Below, piece by piece: positions 33,465 through 42,248 of a stretch of 64,000 bases of DNA (position 1 is its first letter; every line of letters begins with the position of its first letter). The notes beneath the pieces are model-generated. The model saw only the letters and a list, made by a program, of their open reading frames with translations, was not told the DNA's origin and did no database searches. The position numbers and the translations under genes were made by a program. This stretch comes from Pseudomonas oryzae (GTDB taxonomy: Bacteria; Pseudomonadota; Gammaproteobacteria; Pseudomonadales; Pseudomonadaceae), in the NCBI RefSeq assembly GCF_900104805.1, contig NZ_LT629751.1:1407001-1471000 (forward strand), read 5' to 3'.

Positions 33465-33639
33465 CAGTTCGATTTCTCTCGATTTTGTTGTTATATGGGG
33501 AGGCTAGCTAGGTTCTATGCTAGAAGTCCAGACAGCTGGAACCGGCCCGGGGTATGGAGGCACACATGGCAGGGCACTACGAACTCCCTTGAGGCTCCTC
33601 AGGAGCTGATCACGGATCTGGTTTCCTCTGACATAAGAT

Positions 33640-34000
33640 GGGGCGGCCCAGCAGTGATGACCGACTGGAAGTCCGGGCCAGGGCCACCGGTGATCGTCTG
33701 CAAAATTTCGGCGGCGGGGGCTGGGCTCACCCACGTATCCATTGATGATGCATCCCGACGAGCCTTCACTCGCCTGCACTCGGACCAGTAGTGCTGAGGA
33801 GCTTGCCGGACTCTGCTTCAGGGCTTGCGCTACTACCTCGTGGGTATCCGTTTTCGGCAAGTAATGACAGATCATGGCGCCTGCCACCTTGCCAGAGCAC
33901 TCCAGCGGAATATGCTGACGCTTGGGGCGGCAGGCATATCCACACGAAACCCTATACAGCACGCATCAAAGGTAAGTCAGAGCGCTGCACTCAGAAATAG
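33640..34000 (+). pseudogene. IS481-family transposase remnant
   Basis: In shifting plus-strand frames the region reads GAGLTHVSIDDASRRAFTRL, then RQVMTDHGACH, and KPYTARIKGKSERCTQK. These match the three consecutive DDE blocks of IS481 transposases (VHVAIDDHSRLAYAEVL, RVLTDNGSAY, RPYRPQTNGKAERFI). Several stops and at least two frameshifts separate them, so it is dead. It fills the gap upstream of styS. Confidence 0.6.
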
Positions 34001-34009
34001 CGAGTATCC

Positions 34010-34289
34010 GTTGGCGCAGGCCAGCTGCCGTTTGCCATGCGCAGTGCCGCCACCAGTTGGGCAGACTGGTCTCCCGCTGGATTGAGCAAAAGTCCGGCCA
34101 GACGCCGTTGATATCCCACTGCAGCAGCTTCGGGCGCGTGCCGGCGTAGTTGCGAAACAGGTAGATGCTGCCGTCGCAGGGCGATCGACCTAGCGCCTGC
34201 TGGATGCACAGGGATAGGCCATTGATGTCTCGAATGCCCAGGCACTTCTGGATCAGGTTCGCATCCCCGGAAAGCAAGGCCGACCTCAC
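34010..34289 (-). pseudogene. IS66-family TnpB (orf2) remnant
   Basis: Minus-strand frame GLSLCIQQALGRSPCDGSIY, then LFRNYAGTRPKLLQWDINGVW, which is the core of IS66 orf2 proteins (FVFRNRRGDRVKLLWWDGDG). Start and downstream parts are missing or shifted. It ends about 20 bp before the second copy of the 146-bp direct repeat. Confidence 0.65.
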
Positions 34290-34310
34290 AAGCGCTGCCG
34301 ATGGTTACTC

Positions 34311-34456
34311 GGCGTTCGGAGCGTTACTGGATCGCTCCTGCAATACAGGGTTTCGTTGCACGACAGGCTGACGGTAGCTTGCCGGCGCTATCGATATGGG
34401 GTTTCGCTGCACACTTGTGGCGCGAGCAACCTCCGGCTGCCCTCTGTAATATGTGG
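34311..34456 (+). repeat. 146-bp direct repeat, copy 2
   Basis: Gap-free counterpart of 12448-12593, about 12 differences by eye. It contains two GGGTTTCG cores 51 bp apart (34349 and 34400) and ends exactly where the third unit of the array would begin its core. Next to it are an IS66 remnant on the left and the end of a LysR gene on the right. Confidence 0.85.
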
Positions 34457-34479
34457 CCCTTGGGCAAGCAATTCGCTCT

Positions 34480-35379
34480 TTACCAGTCTTTGCTGAGCTC
34501 GATCAACTGGTCGACCACATAACGGACCTTGGGTCTCAGGTGCGAGGTCTTCGGCCATAGTGCGTAGATGTCCACCGGATCCGGTTCCAGTTCGGCCAGC
34601 ACCTCCACCAGTCGTCCGTCAGTTATGTGCTGGCGGAACAGGTAGAGCGGCATCTGGCACAAGCCCAGACCGGCCAGGGTGGCGTCGATCATGGCGGCGC
34701 CATCGCTGAACTGGTGGGTGGAGGGCGGGGCAAAGCGGATGTTCTGGCCCTCGCTGCAAAGGCGCCAGGACAAGGGCAATCCACGCCTGAAGCCAACGAT
34801 GCAGTCATGCCGCTCCAGGCTGTGTAGCCCGTCGGGATAGCCCTGTCTCGCAAGGTATTCGGGAGAGCCGCAGATGACCCAGCGCTGGCTTGCCAACTTG
34901 CGCGCCACCAGATTGCTCTGGTCGCCGATTTCCCCGAAGCGGATCATCAGGTCGACACCTTCCTCGATGGGATCGATCAGGTGATCGCTGAAGGAGAGGC
35001 TCAACTTCAGACGCGGAAACTGTTTGGCCAGTGACAGCAGCATCGGCATGATCACCTGCCGACCGAAGGCCACCGGCATGTCCACGCGCAAGCGGCCGGC
35101 TGGCTCGTTGGCCCTAGGGCCGAGGCTGTCTTCGGCGCCCTTGATTTCATCCAGTGCCGCCGCGCAGGCGGCGAAATAGGCCTCGCCGTCGGCGGAGAGG
35201 CGAATGCGCCGGGTCGTGCGGTGGAACAACTGGGTTCCCAGCCGTTCCTCCAGCCTGGAGATTGCCTTGCCCACCGCCGACTTGGAGACGCCAAGATGCT
35301 CTGCGGCCTCGGTGAAACTGGAGGAGCGGGCGGCGGTGACGAAGGTGATGACTCCGTTCAGCGATTCGATCTGCATCAT
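34480..35379 (-). CDS. LysR-family regulator
   Basis: 299 residues, MMQIESLNGVITFVTAARSS. The HTH is SFTEAAEHLGVSKSAVGKAI followed by SRLEERLGTQLFHRTTRRIR. The effector domain resembles the CrgA-like branch (RLRVDMPVAFGRQVIMPMLL, then SDHLIDPIEEGVDLMIRFGE). It diverges from the SDR/epimerase/ABM genes across a 153-bp spacer and is the likely regulator of that short operon. The stop lies 24 bp from the repeat copy, so the region beyond the gene end has been rearranged but the gene is whole. Confidence 0.88.
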   Translation of the reverse strand: MMQIESLNGVITFVTAARSSSFTEAAEHLGVSKSAVGKAISRLEERLGTQLFHRTTRRIRLSADGEAYFAACAAALDEIKGAEDSLGPRANEPAGRLRVDMPVAFGRQVIMPMLLSLAKQFPRLKLSLSFSDHLIDPIEEGVDLMIRFGEIGDQSNLVARKLASQRWVICGSPEYLARQGYPDGLHSLERHDCIVGFRRGLPLSWRLCSEGQNIRFAPPSTHQFSDGAAMIDATLAGLGLCQMPLYLFRQHITDGRLVEVLAELEPDPVDIYALWPKTSHLRPKVRYVVDQLIELSKDW

Positions 35380-35532
35380 TCGGCTTTCTTATGTTGACTT
35401 ATTTTCTACTCAGTTAAGAGTTTTTGCCTGTTTATCTGAATCTTTGTCGACTATAGCATGATCCCCCATCTGGATTGGCGCCTTGGAACAAGGGCCACCA
35501 TTCGATAGCCCCACCTACCACCGGAGTCATCA

Positions 35533-36237
35533 ATGACCACTGCAGACAAGCAGAAGCACGCCCTGATCCTTGGCGCATCGCGAGGCCTCGGCCTCGGGCT
35601 GGTTCAGAAATACCTGGAGCAAGGCTGGAAAGTCTTGGCGACCGAGCGTGCTCCGGGGCCGGACACTCATCTGGGACAACTGGCCGAGAAATTCTCTCAG
35701 GCACTGCGTGTGGAGCAGCTCGACATCAATGACCAGAAGCAGATCGAACAGCTTGCCGAGAAGCTGAAAGGTGCCACTTTCGATCTGCTGTTTGTGGTCG
35801 CCGGTGTGAGCGACGATCCGCAGCAGCTGTCCAGCCAGATCAGCAACGACGAGTTTGCCCACCTGATGCTGACCAATGCCCTCAGCCCCATGCGAGCGCT
35901 CGAAGCCTTCAGTGCCAATGTTCCGGCCGAGGGGGTCGTGGCCGTCATGTCTTCCGCCCTGGGTAGCGTCAGCACCAACACTGAAGGTGGCTACGAGTCC
36001 TATCGGGCCAGCAAGGCCGCACTGAACTCGCTGCTGCGCAGTTTCAGCGCGCGCAAGAAGGATGAGCGGACCTACATTGCCATGATGCCGGGCTGGGTAC
36101 GCACTGACATGGGAGGCCCAGACGCTCCCGTCGAGATCGAGGACAGCACCGATGGCATGGCCAAGGCCATTGCCGCACGCCAGGGTAACGCTGGCGTGTT
36201 CTTCATCGACTTCCAGGGCAACGAAATCGCCTGGTGA
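35533..36237 (+). CDS. Short-chain dehydrogenase/reductase
   Basis: NAD(P)-dependent oxidoreductase, 234 residues. The cofactor motif is ALILGASRGLGLGLVQKYLE (GxxxGxG). The catalytic Ser and YxxxK lie in VAVMSSALGS and YESYRASKAALNSLL. The end FFIDFQGNEIAW is typical of the C-factor-like SDR branch. Good spacing of an AGGAG-type ribosome site is not obvious, but the ATG is the first in frame and no longer frame fits. Next gene (epimerase-like) follows after 132 bp in the same direction. Substrate unknown. Confidence 0.85.
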   Translation: MTTADKQKHALILGASRGLGLGLVQKYLEQGWKVLATERAPGPDTHLGQLAEKFSQALRVEQLDINDQKQIEQLAEKLKGATFDLLFVVAGVSDDPQQLSSQISNDEFAHLMLTNALSPMRALEAFSANVPAEGVVAVMSSALGSVSTNTEGGYESYRASKAALNSLLRSFSARKKDERTYIAMMPGWVRTDMGGPDAPVEIEDSTDGMAKAIAARQGNAGVFFIDFQGNEIAW

Positions 36238-36369
36238 TGGCTATGGTGGCGGGCATTTCCCGCCCGCCTCTGCAAGGACGTTGTCCGGAAACGATCCGCC
36301 AAGTATGCTCGCGTGCCTACTTGGCCCGGCATGAAGAAACGCGGTCTAAATGTCCGGCAGGGTGAATAC

Positions 36370-37257
36370 ATGAAGGTCTTTGTCACTGGCGTCACGGGCT
36401 ACATCGGCGGTTCCGTTGCAATGCGACTGCTTGAGGCGGGACATTCGGTGCGTGGCCTGGCACGAAATGAGGGACAGTTCGACGCCCTGCGCGCCCTCGG
36501 TATCGAGCCCGTACATGGCAGTCTCGACGATACTCAACTGCTGATGCGTGAGGCGCGAGCCGCTGACGCCGTCATCAATGCAGCCAGCAGCGATCACCGT
36601 GGCGCGGTGGAGTCGCTGCTCGCGGCGCTCGCCGGGAGCAGCAAGGCGCTTCTGCACACCAGCGGCTCCAGCGTTGTGGGGGATGCGGCAGCAGGCACCC
36701 GGCTCAATGGCAAGGTCTACGACGAGCGTACGCCCCTTGATGTCATGCCGGAGAAGTCCGCACGCCACGCTCTGGATACTCTCGTCTGCCAAACCGAGGG
36801 CGTGCGGGGCATCGTACTGTGCAACAGCCTAATCTATGGCCGGGGCAGAGGCTTGCAGCGGGACAGCGTGCAGGTTCCGGCTCTGGTCAGCCAGGCGCAG
36901 GAAAGCGGTGTGGTCCGGACGGTCGGGCCGGGCCTCAATCGCTGGTCGACCATTCATGTCGAGGACATGAGCGACCTTTACCTGCTGACGCTTGAGCAGG
37001 CGAAGGGGAGGGGATTCTATTTCGTCGAGAACGGCGAATCGTCCTTTGCCGAGATAGCCCAGTCTATCGCCCGGCGCCTCGGCATTTCTCGTATCGAGCA
37101 ATGGACCGAAGCGGAAGCGACCAGCTACTGGGGGCTCAACAAAGCGCGCTATTCGCTCGGCTCAAACAGCCGCGTGCACGCCACTCGTGCGCGCGAGGAA
37201 ATGGGCTGGAAGCCCCGTCACCAGTCGGTCATCCAATGGATTGTAGAAAACCTCTGA
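36370..37257 (+). CDS. NAD(P)-dependent epimerase/dehydratase-like protein
   Basis: Extended-SDR/atypical-SDR protein of 295 residues from MKVFVTGVTGYIGGSVAMRL (GxxGxxG at the start), with a further 19 in-frame codons upstream rejected for lack of a ribosome site. DAVINAASSDHRGAVESLLA and LLHTSGSSVVGD are the usual second and third strands. The YxxxK motif is weak, as in the NAD-binding NmrA-like and SDR48 groups that act as redox sensors or reductases. Middle gene between the SDR and the ABM protein, likely one transcriptional unit controlled by the divergent LysR. Confidence 0.8.
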   Translation: MKVFVTGVTGYIGGSVAMRLLEAGHSVRGLARNEGQFDALRALGIEPVHGSLDDTQLLMREARAADAVINAASSDHRGAVESLLAALAGSSKALLHTSGSSVVGDAAAGTRLNGKVYDERTPLDVMPEKSARHALDTLVCQTEGVRGIVLCNSLIYGRGRGLQRDSVQVPALVSQAQESGVVRTVGPGLNRWSTIHVEDMSDLYLLTLEQAKGRGFYFVENGESSFAEIAQSIARRLGISRIEQWTEAEATSYWGLNKARYSLGSNSRVHATRAREEMGWKPRHQSVIQWIVENL

Positions 37258-37339
37258 CCGGCGCCGCCTGAATCCCGTTTCAATAAATGCGCCGCGCCAC
37301 GGGACCTGAATCATTCACCACGGACAACGAAGGCAAACT

Positions 37340-37693
37340 ATGAGCGATGTAATCGTCAATATTTTCAATCTGAGCCTCGAGCCTCAAAACTTCCCGGCCT
37401 TTGAGTCGCTGGTCTCGGAGATCGTTGAAGCCACCCGCCAAGAACCTGGCACCTTGACCTACGAGTACAGCGTGAGTAGCGACCAGCGTTCGGTTCACAT
37501 CATCGAACGCTATCACTCCGAAGGGTTGGTCTCGCATATCGACCAGACCTTCGCCCTTTTTTCAAAGCGCTTCCTTGACCTGGTTACGGTCACCGGCCTG
37601 GTTGTCTATGGCAACCCGGACGCCAAGGCACGTAAACGCCTAGATGAATTCGGTGCGATCTATATGACCCCGTTCGACGGCTTCACTCGCTGA
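37340..37693 (+). CDS. ABM-type (antibiotic biosynthesis monooxygenase) domain protein
   Basis: 117 residues, MSDVIVNIFNLSLEPQNFPA. The dimeric alpha/beta-barrel core is visible: FESLVSEIVEATRQEPGTLT, then YEYSVSSDQRSVHIIERYHS. The family includes cofactor-free monooxygenases and quinol-modifying enzymes as well as proteins of unknown role. It follows the epimerase-like gene by 82 bp. The spacer after it (37694-38022) contains no gene. Confidence 0.78.
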   Translation: MSDVIVNIFNLSLEPQNFPAFESLVSEIVEATRQEPGTLTYEYSVSSDQRSVHIIERYHSEGLVSHIDQTFALFSKRFLDLVTVTGLVVYGNPDAKARKRLDEFGAIYMTPFDGFTR

Positions 37694-38022
37694 GTGATGC
37701 GGGGCAGGGCGGACACTACCTGGCTTGTTGAAGCAGATTTTTTCTAGCCTCGATCAAGGCTCGTCACTGAGCATCAATCGGGGGCATTTGCAAAGCCGCA
37801 GGGTTGTTGCTGTGGGAGCCTCAATTCTGCGGGTTTGCTTCTCCTCCTCAAGGCCTCCAGCGCGAAACGTCAAGAGGGCTTAGACCATCAAGACCCAGGA
37901 TGGTGAAGATTTCCACGACGCGCTTCCCGGTTGATCGCAATGCTGCTCCGCTTAGGTGAGCAGCATTGCACCACAGGTCTTCTACGGTAAATTACATCCA
38001 GATGTGACGTAGAAAGCCCGCA
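37694..38022. other. Gene-free gap with a strong hairpin
   Basis: No gene seen in 329 bp. GCAATGCTGCTC (37937-37948) and GAGCAGCATTGC (37958-37969) form a perfect 12-bp stem with a 9-bp loop. It lies between two genes that converge (ABM gene to the left, flavoprotein hydroxylase to the right), so a bidirectional transcription stop is plausible, although no U-run is present. Confidence 0.55.
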
Positions 38023-39273
38023 TCACAACCAGGTTCCGCCCTGGCGTTCATCCGGCTCGTTGAGATCGCTAGCGTCGAAGCCGTGGATCCAATCGAGGTG
38101 ATGCAGCATGGCATCATGTGAGGCAAGACGTGCATCGCGCCGATCCCTCTCTTCACCCGGTGGCAAGTGCAACATATCGCCAGTGGTCACGGACGCATAC
38201 ACAACCTTGCGCGCCCGGCCACGACGCAGTCGCTCGTAACGTTCAAAGGTTTCTGCAATCGACGCGGAACCCGCAGCGGCAATGCAGTCAGCAAGGACCA
38301 CGGCATCCTCGATCGACTGGTTGGCACCCTGTCCATGGTGCGGTACTAGGGAATGTGCGGCATCACCGAGCAGCGTTACCCGACCTTTGCTCCAGCGGCC
38401 AAGGGTCATACGATAAACCATTCCCCACCGCTGATTGACTGTCTTCAATGTGTTCGAAGCGATCATCTCGACGAGAGCAGGATGCCAGTCCTTGAAGAGG
38501 CGTAGCTGTTCGCCGTCGTCTGTAGGCGCGGTCGACTGTTTTAGTGGCCAGGTCGTCGGAGTGCGTTCTACGAGAAAGAAATTGATGTCTCCTTTCCTGT
38601 CTCCGCCGATCGGGTAGTGAAGACAGTGGCCGGACTCACCCATCCAGAATTGAATGGCGGTCGGATCAGGCATGCTCGGTAGTTTATCGATTGGAACAAT
38701 CCCACGAAAAGCTGTGTACCCCGCGTATATGTAATCCTCATAGCCGAGCATCAAATTCCGTACGGTGGAACGCACTCCGTCAGCACCGATTACTATATCA
38801 GCTTCCGCTTTGCTGCCATCCTTGAAATGTAGCACTACCTGTTCGCCAGTATCATCGATATTTACTAGGCGTTTATTCAGGTGGATGCGTTCCATACCCA
38901 CCTTGGTGGAGAGAATCCTTTGCAACTCGGCCCGGTGGATGCCGAGATAGGGGCCGCCGAAAAGGTCTCGATACGCCTGCCCCCCGGCGTGCCTGCCGAT
39001 TTCACGGCCAGTTTTTCCGTCCCGGTAGATCAAAGCAGAAATTTCAAACGCAGCCTCGTCGAACTCCTCGCCCAAACCCCAGTGGTTGTAATAAAAACGC
39101 GTGGCATTGGCGGATAATGCGACCGCGGCACCAACCTCACGCAATTCCTCCGCTTGCTCGTATATATCAACGTCGATACCGTGGTGGCGCATCGCAATCG
39201 CAAAGGTCAAGCCACCGATACCGCCGCCGACCACAGCAATGCGGCGTATTTTATTGGTTTCTTTTTCATTCAT
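38023..39273 (-). CDS. FAD-dependent aromatic hydroxylase (salicylate/3-hydroxybenzoate hydroxylase-like)
   Basis: Class A flavoprotein monooxygenase, 416 residues from MNEKETNKIRRIAVVGGGIG; the frame is open 34 codons further but without likeness. FAD and NAD(P)H motifs: GGGIGGLTFAIAMRHHGIDV, VIGADGVRSTVRNLM (DG motif) and RVTLLGDAAHSLVPHHGQGA (GD motif). IQFWMGESGHCLHYPIGGDR suits the branch with 3-hydroxybenzoate 6-hydroxylases and salicylate hydroxylase-like proteins. It is not closely similar to the NahG at 45077. No partner genes of gentisate or catechol cleavage lie next to it, so the substrate stays open. A symmetrical TTCAT-N7-ATGAA (39479-39495) upstream could be a LysR site. Confidence 0.85.
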   Translation of the reverse strand: MNEKETNKIRRIAVVGGGIGGLTFAIAMRHHGIDVDIYEQAEELREVGAAVALSANATRFYYNHWGLGEEFDEAAFEISALIYRDGKTGREIGRHAGGQAYRDLFGGPYLGIHRAELQRILSTKVGMERIHLNKRLVNIDDTGEQVVLHFKDGSKAEADIVIGADGVRSTVRNLMLGYEDYIYAGYTAFRGIVPIDKLPSMPDPTAIQFWMGESGHCLHYPIGGDRKGDINFFLVERTPTTWPLKQSTAPTDDGEQLRLFKDWHPALVEMIASNTLKTVNQRWGMVYRMTLGRWSKGRVTLLGDAAHSLVPHHGQGANQSIEDAVVLADCIAAAGSASIAETFERYERLRRGRARKVVYASVTTGDMLHLPPGEERDRRDARLASHDAMLHHLDWIHGFDASDLNEPDERQGGTWL

Positions 39274-39541
39274 AATTATTATCTCTTTATTATTAGGGGT
39301 TGGCGAAAATTTAGATGGTGCGAATGGCCTCATGCTGAGGCATTTAACAAGGGGCGGTGAGTTGCAGCGTCTCATGCCGTGGCGTGAGAGCCCGCTCTGA
39401 CCACACTCCTATTAATGATGCCTTGGGTTAAAAATAGAGAAGGCTGTTATATAAGTAAATAAGCGAAGTTGTATAACCTTCATCACCGGCATGAATATTG
39501 GGGGGGGTATGCAACTGCATGAGTCAAGGCCGATCTAAAAC

Positions 39542-39630
39542 TGTCCCACCTGGCTAACCTTGCGGCCTTGTCGAGGCTGCTCATGTTGACCCAGGAGCAA
39601 GCAGTGGAGTTCAGGGTATTGGCCCGTTAG
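39542..39630 (+). pseudogene. istA: Left end and first codons of a dead IS21-family element
   Basis: TGTCCCACC near 39542 looks like an IS21-type terminus. At 39583 the frame MLTQEQAVEFRVLAR begins, the N-terminus of IS21 IstA transposases, and it is cut by the composite transposon at 39630. The continuation [20 protein letters not shown] is found at 47242, after the other end of the composite element. Confidence 0.75.
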
Positions 39631-40791
39631 GGAGGGTCTGAAAAACACTTCCCAATCTGGTGAAATAGCCCAGCAGCCCCTCTGGAGCCCCTAGCTGTCC
39701 TTCGCCGATGCAGAGTACGCTGGCAAGCGCAAATAGACCCGCCGTGAGCGCTTCCTGATCCAGATGGATCAGGTCGTGCCGTGGCAGGCGTTGATGGCGC
39801 TGATCGAGTCGCACTACCCGAGAGGCGAAGGTGGGCGTCCGGCCTACCCGCTGGCTGCCATGCTGCGTGTGCACCTCATGCAGAAATGGTTCGGCTACTG
39901 CCGGCGATGGAGGAAGCCCGATATGAGGTGACGATCCTGCGCCATTTCGCCGGACTGCACCTGGATCGGATTCCGGACGAGACCACCATCCTCAATTTCC
40001 GCCGCCTGCTGGAGAAGCACGAACTGGCTAGCCAGATCCTGGAAGTCATCAGCGGCTACCTGGGGGAGCGCGGCCTGCTGTTGCGCCAGGACAGCATCGT
40101 CGACGCGATCATCATCCATGCGCCCAGTTCGACCAAGAACAAGGATGGCAAGCGTGATCTGGAGATGCACCAGAGCAAGAAGGGCAACCAGTACTACTTC
40201 GGCATGAAGGCACACACCGGCGTTGACGACGACTCGGGGCTGGTACACAGCGTGATCGGCACAGCAGCCAACGTCGCTGACGTCACTCAGGTCGACAAAT
40301 TGCTGCACGGCGAAGAGTCGTATGTCTGCGCGGACGCCGGCTACACCGGGGTCGAAAAGCGCCCCGAGCATGAAGGCCGCGAGGTTATCTGGTCAGTTGC
40401 TGCTCGCCTACTTATAAGCTACTCGGCAAGCACAGCCTGCTCGGCCGCATGATTCGCCAGATCGAGAAGGCCAAGGCCCAGACGCGAGCCAAGGTTGAAC
40501 ATCCGTTCCGGGTGATCTCGGCTACACCAAGGTGCGTTTCCGTGGGTTGGCGAAGAACACGGCCCAACTGGTCACCCTGTTTGCCCTGTCGAACCTCTGG
40601 ATGATGCGGAAACGACTGCTGATGGCAGGCGAGGTGCGTCCGTGATGTGGGCAGCAGCCCACATGGTGCCAGTGAAGGGCAAGGAATAGGGTCGGAAACG
40701 CTGAAATAGCCCGCGTTTGACATAAGAGAACTTCGTTTTTCGGCCTGCTGGGCAGAGCGAGGGCAAAGGTCAGGGCTATTTCAGACCTTCA
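39631..40791 (+). mobile_element. IS5-family insertion sequence, copy 1, transposase gene broken
   Basis: 1161-bp element with ends GGAGGGTCTGAAA and (reverse) TGAAGGTCTGAAA and flanking TTAG on both sides. The transposase can be pieced together from MDQVVPWQALMALIESHYPR, GGRPAYPLAAMLRVHLMQKW, the well preserved middle EEARYEVTILRHFAGLHLDR, IVDAIIIHAPSSTKNKDGKR, GMKAHTGVDDDSGLVHSVIG and VCADAGYTGVEKRPEH, and the end GYTKVRFRGLAKNTAQLVTL. At least three breaks: an early stop near 39740, a shift near 39895, and a small deletion at RVI/GYTK near 40520. The DDE residues are present but no full-length protein can be made. Confidence 0.85.
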
Positions 40792-40988
40792 TTAGGTCTT
40801 CTTTGGATCTTCGCCGTACAGCTTGCCTGCACCGGCCCAATCCGATGGCGCCACGTCTTCAAATATTACGTAGATGTAGTGGCGTCGGTGCCGGTGTTTT
40901 TCACGATGCTTTGGGCGATTTCAGCCGCGACAGCTTCCTTCGCGGCGTGGTCTTTCCCTTCGAACCAACTGACTCGTACAGTAGGCAT
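40792..40988 (-). pseudogene. 4-oxalocrotonate tautomerase-family gene with a 1-bp deletion
   Basis: Minus-strand frame MPTVRVSWFEGKDHAAKEAV continues AAEIAQSIVKNTGTDAT, with the catalytic Pro-1 after Met. At about 40875 one base is missing; restoring it gives YIYVIFEDVAPSDWAGAGKL and YGEDPKKT-stop. The stop codon TAA overlaps the TTAG duplicated by the IS5 copy, so the IS entered at the very end of the gene. Tautomerases of this size act on 2-hydroxymuconate or related enols of the meta-cleavage route. It lies downstream of the outer-membrane protein gene, in the same direction. Confidence 0.75.
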
Positions 40989-41213
40989 GGGGTGATCCTC
41001 TATTCACGTGGGGTAGAGCGCGATCTGGGCCGATCTTGCGGTCAGTCCGGGCTCTGCCACTCAGTGCAGCGGAGCAGCGAAGAGAGAATAGGAGAGATCT
41101 AGAAGGCGATAAACACGCTGCAAATCGCCGGCATGTAGAGGTTATTTCGTCAATCGGCGTGCATATACCGCTGTCATTAAAGGCCTATTGCTGGGCCCTT
41201 AATGCCTGCCGTG

Positions 41214-42134
41214 TTAAAGCGGAATGGTCAGCTTCAGCCAGTAGGCATCACCTTCCGCTCGGTTACGCACGGCCTTTTCCTGTTGCCATTTGGCAGTGAC
41301 AAACCAGCCGCTGGCGTCGCTGTACTTGATCGAAGGGCCAATGGCGAATGCGCGGCCTTTGTTGTCGTCCACGGTGTCGCCGTTCTGGTTGTCATCGGTG
41401 ACCTGGCGATAGATATAGCCGCCAACCCCCACCACCCAACCGTTACCAAAACCCCAACCGGTCGAGTAATCGGCATGGGCTTCCTGGCCTGAGCGGTAGT
41501 CGGTGTCCGGATTACGGAAGTTGAAGTCATACATCAACTTCACGTCCAGGTTGAGTCCGTCAGGGTCGACATAGGAAAGCGCCACAATCGGCTCTACCGC
41601 CCAATAATTGCGGCCGATATTGGCCAGATCACCGCGGTCATATCGACCGGTGGGGGCGAAAATATCCACCGCGTAGATGGCATGCAGCTTGTCGCTGTAG
41701 TGATAGCCGAGGGCCGGGCCGAAAATGATGTCGCCCATGCCTTTGCGACGCTGATGCTGGTCGTTGACCTCAACCTTGAGATCCACCAAGGGCACATTGA
41801 GGTGAAAGGCCAAATCGCCGTTCAGCACCTTTTGTTCGGTCACCCAGATTAGCCTTGGTGCCACCACTGCGGCATCCAGATCAAAGTGGGCGACGGCATC
41901 ATGGCCTCTGTTGTCACGCAGGCTGTCGGCGCTGTAATGCTGGGCGAATACCTGGGCATAGAAACCGGGCGGCGGCATGGCGCCGGTCATGTAGTTTTCC
42001 GCACCCATGGGGTACGAGGAGCCGCCGCCTTCTGTGGCCTGGGCGACAGGCAGCACGATAGCGGCAACGGTGCCTGTCAGCAGGCGAGACAGGGGATAGG
42101 AACGGGCACGCAATACAGATGGACGAATGTTCAT
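41214..42134 (-). CDS. SphA/phenol-degradation-type outer-membrane protein
   Basis: 306 residues from MNIRPSVLRARSYPLSRLLT with a signal peptide cleaved near PVAQATEGG. The family marker EGGGSSYPMGAENYMTGAMP is followed by PPGFYAQVFAQHYSADSLRD and repeated beta strands, ending KWQQEKAVRNRAEGDAYWLK LTIPL. Members (PF13557-like) stand at the end of catabolic operons and are thought to admit aromatic substrates through the outer membrane. It lies 115 bp after nahF in the same direction, hence its likely role in uptake of the aryl alcohol/aldehyde or salicylate used by this cluster. Confidence 0.82.
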   Translation of the reverse strand: MNIRPSVLRARSYPLSRLLTGTVAAIVLPVAQATEGGGSSYPMGAENYMTGAMPPPGFYAQVFAQHYSADSLRDNRGHDAVAHFDLDAAVVAPRLIWVTEQKVLNGDLAFHLNVPLVDLKVEVNDQHQRRKGMGDIIFGPALGYHYSDKLHAIYAVDIFAPTGRYDRGDLANIGRNYWAVEPIVALSYVDPDGLNLDVKLMYDFNFRNPDTDYRSGQEAHADYSTGWGFGNGWVVGVGGYIYRQVTDDNQNGDTVDDNKGRAFAIGPSIKYSDASGWFVTAKWQQEKAVRNRAEGDAYWLKLTIPL

Positions 42135-42248
42135 AGGCACCACTTTTTGTTGTAGTCGGTGACGTTTAAACGTCGCCGGTGCAATGCCGGCGCCCGGGGC
42201 AATCAGGCGTGGTTCCAGGCCGACAGAGCGTCGGCCTGGTGCGCAGGC

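Noticed and set aside
33504-33962. 152-codon minus-strand frame upstream of styS
   Set aside because: The plus strand of the same bases carries IS481 transposase fragments, so this frame is antisense to an IS remnant.
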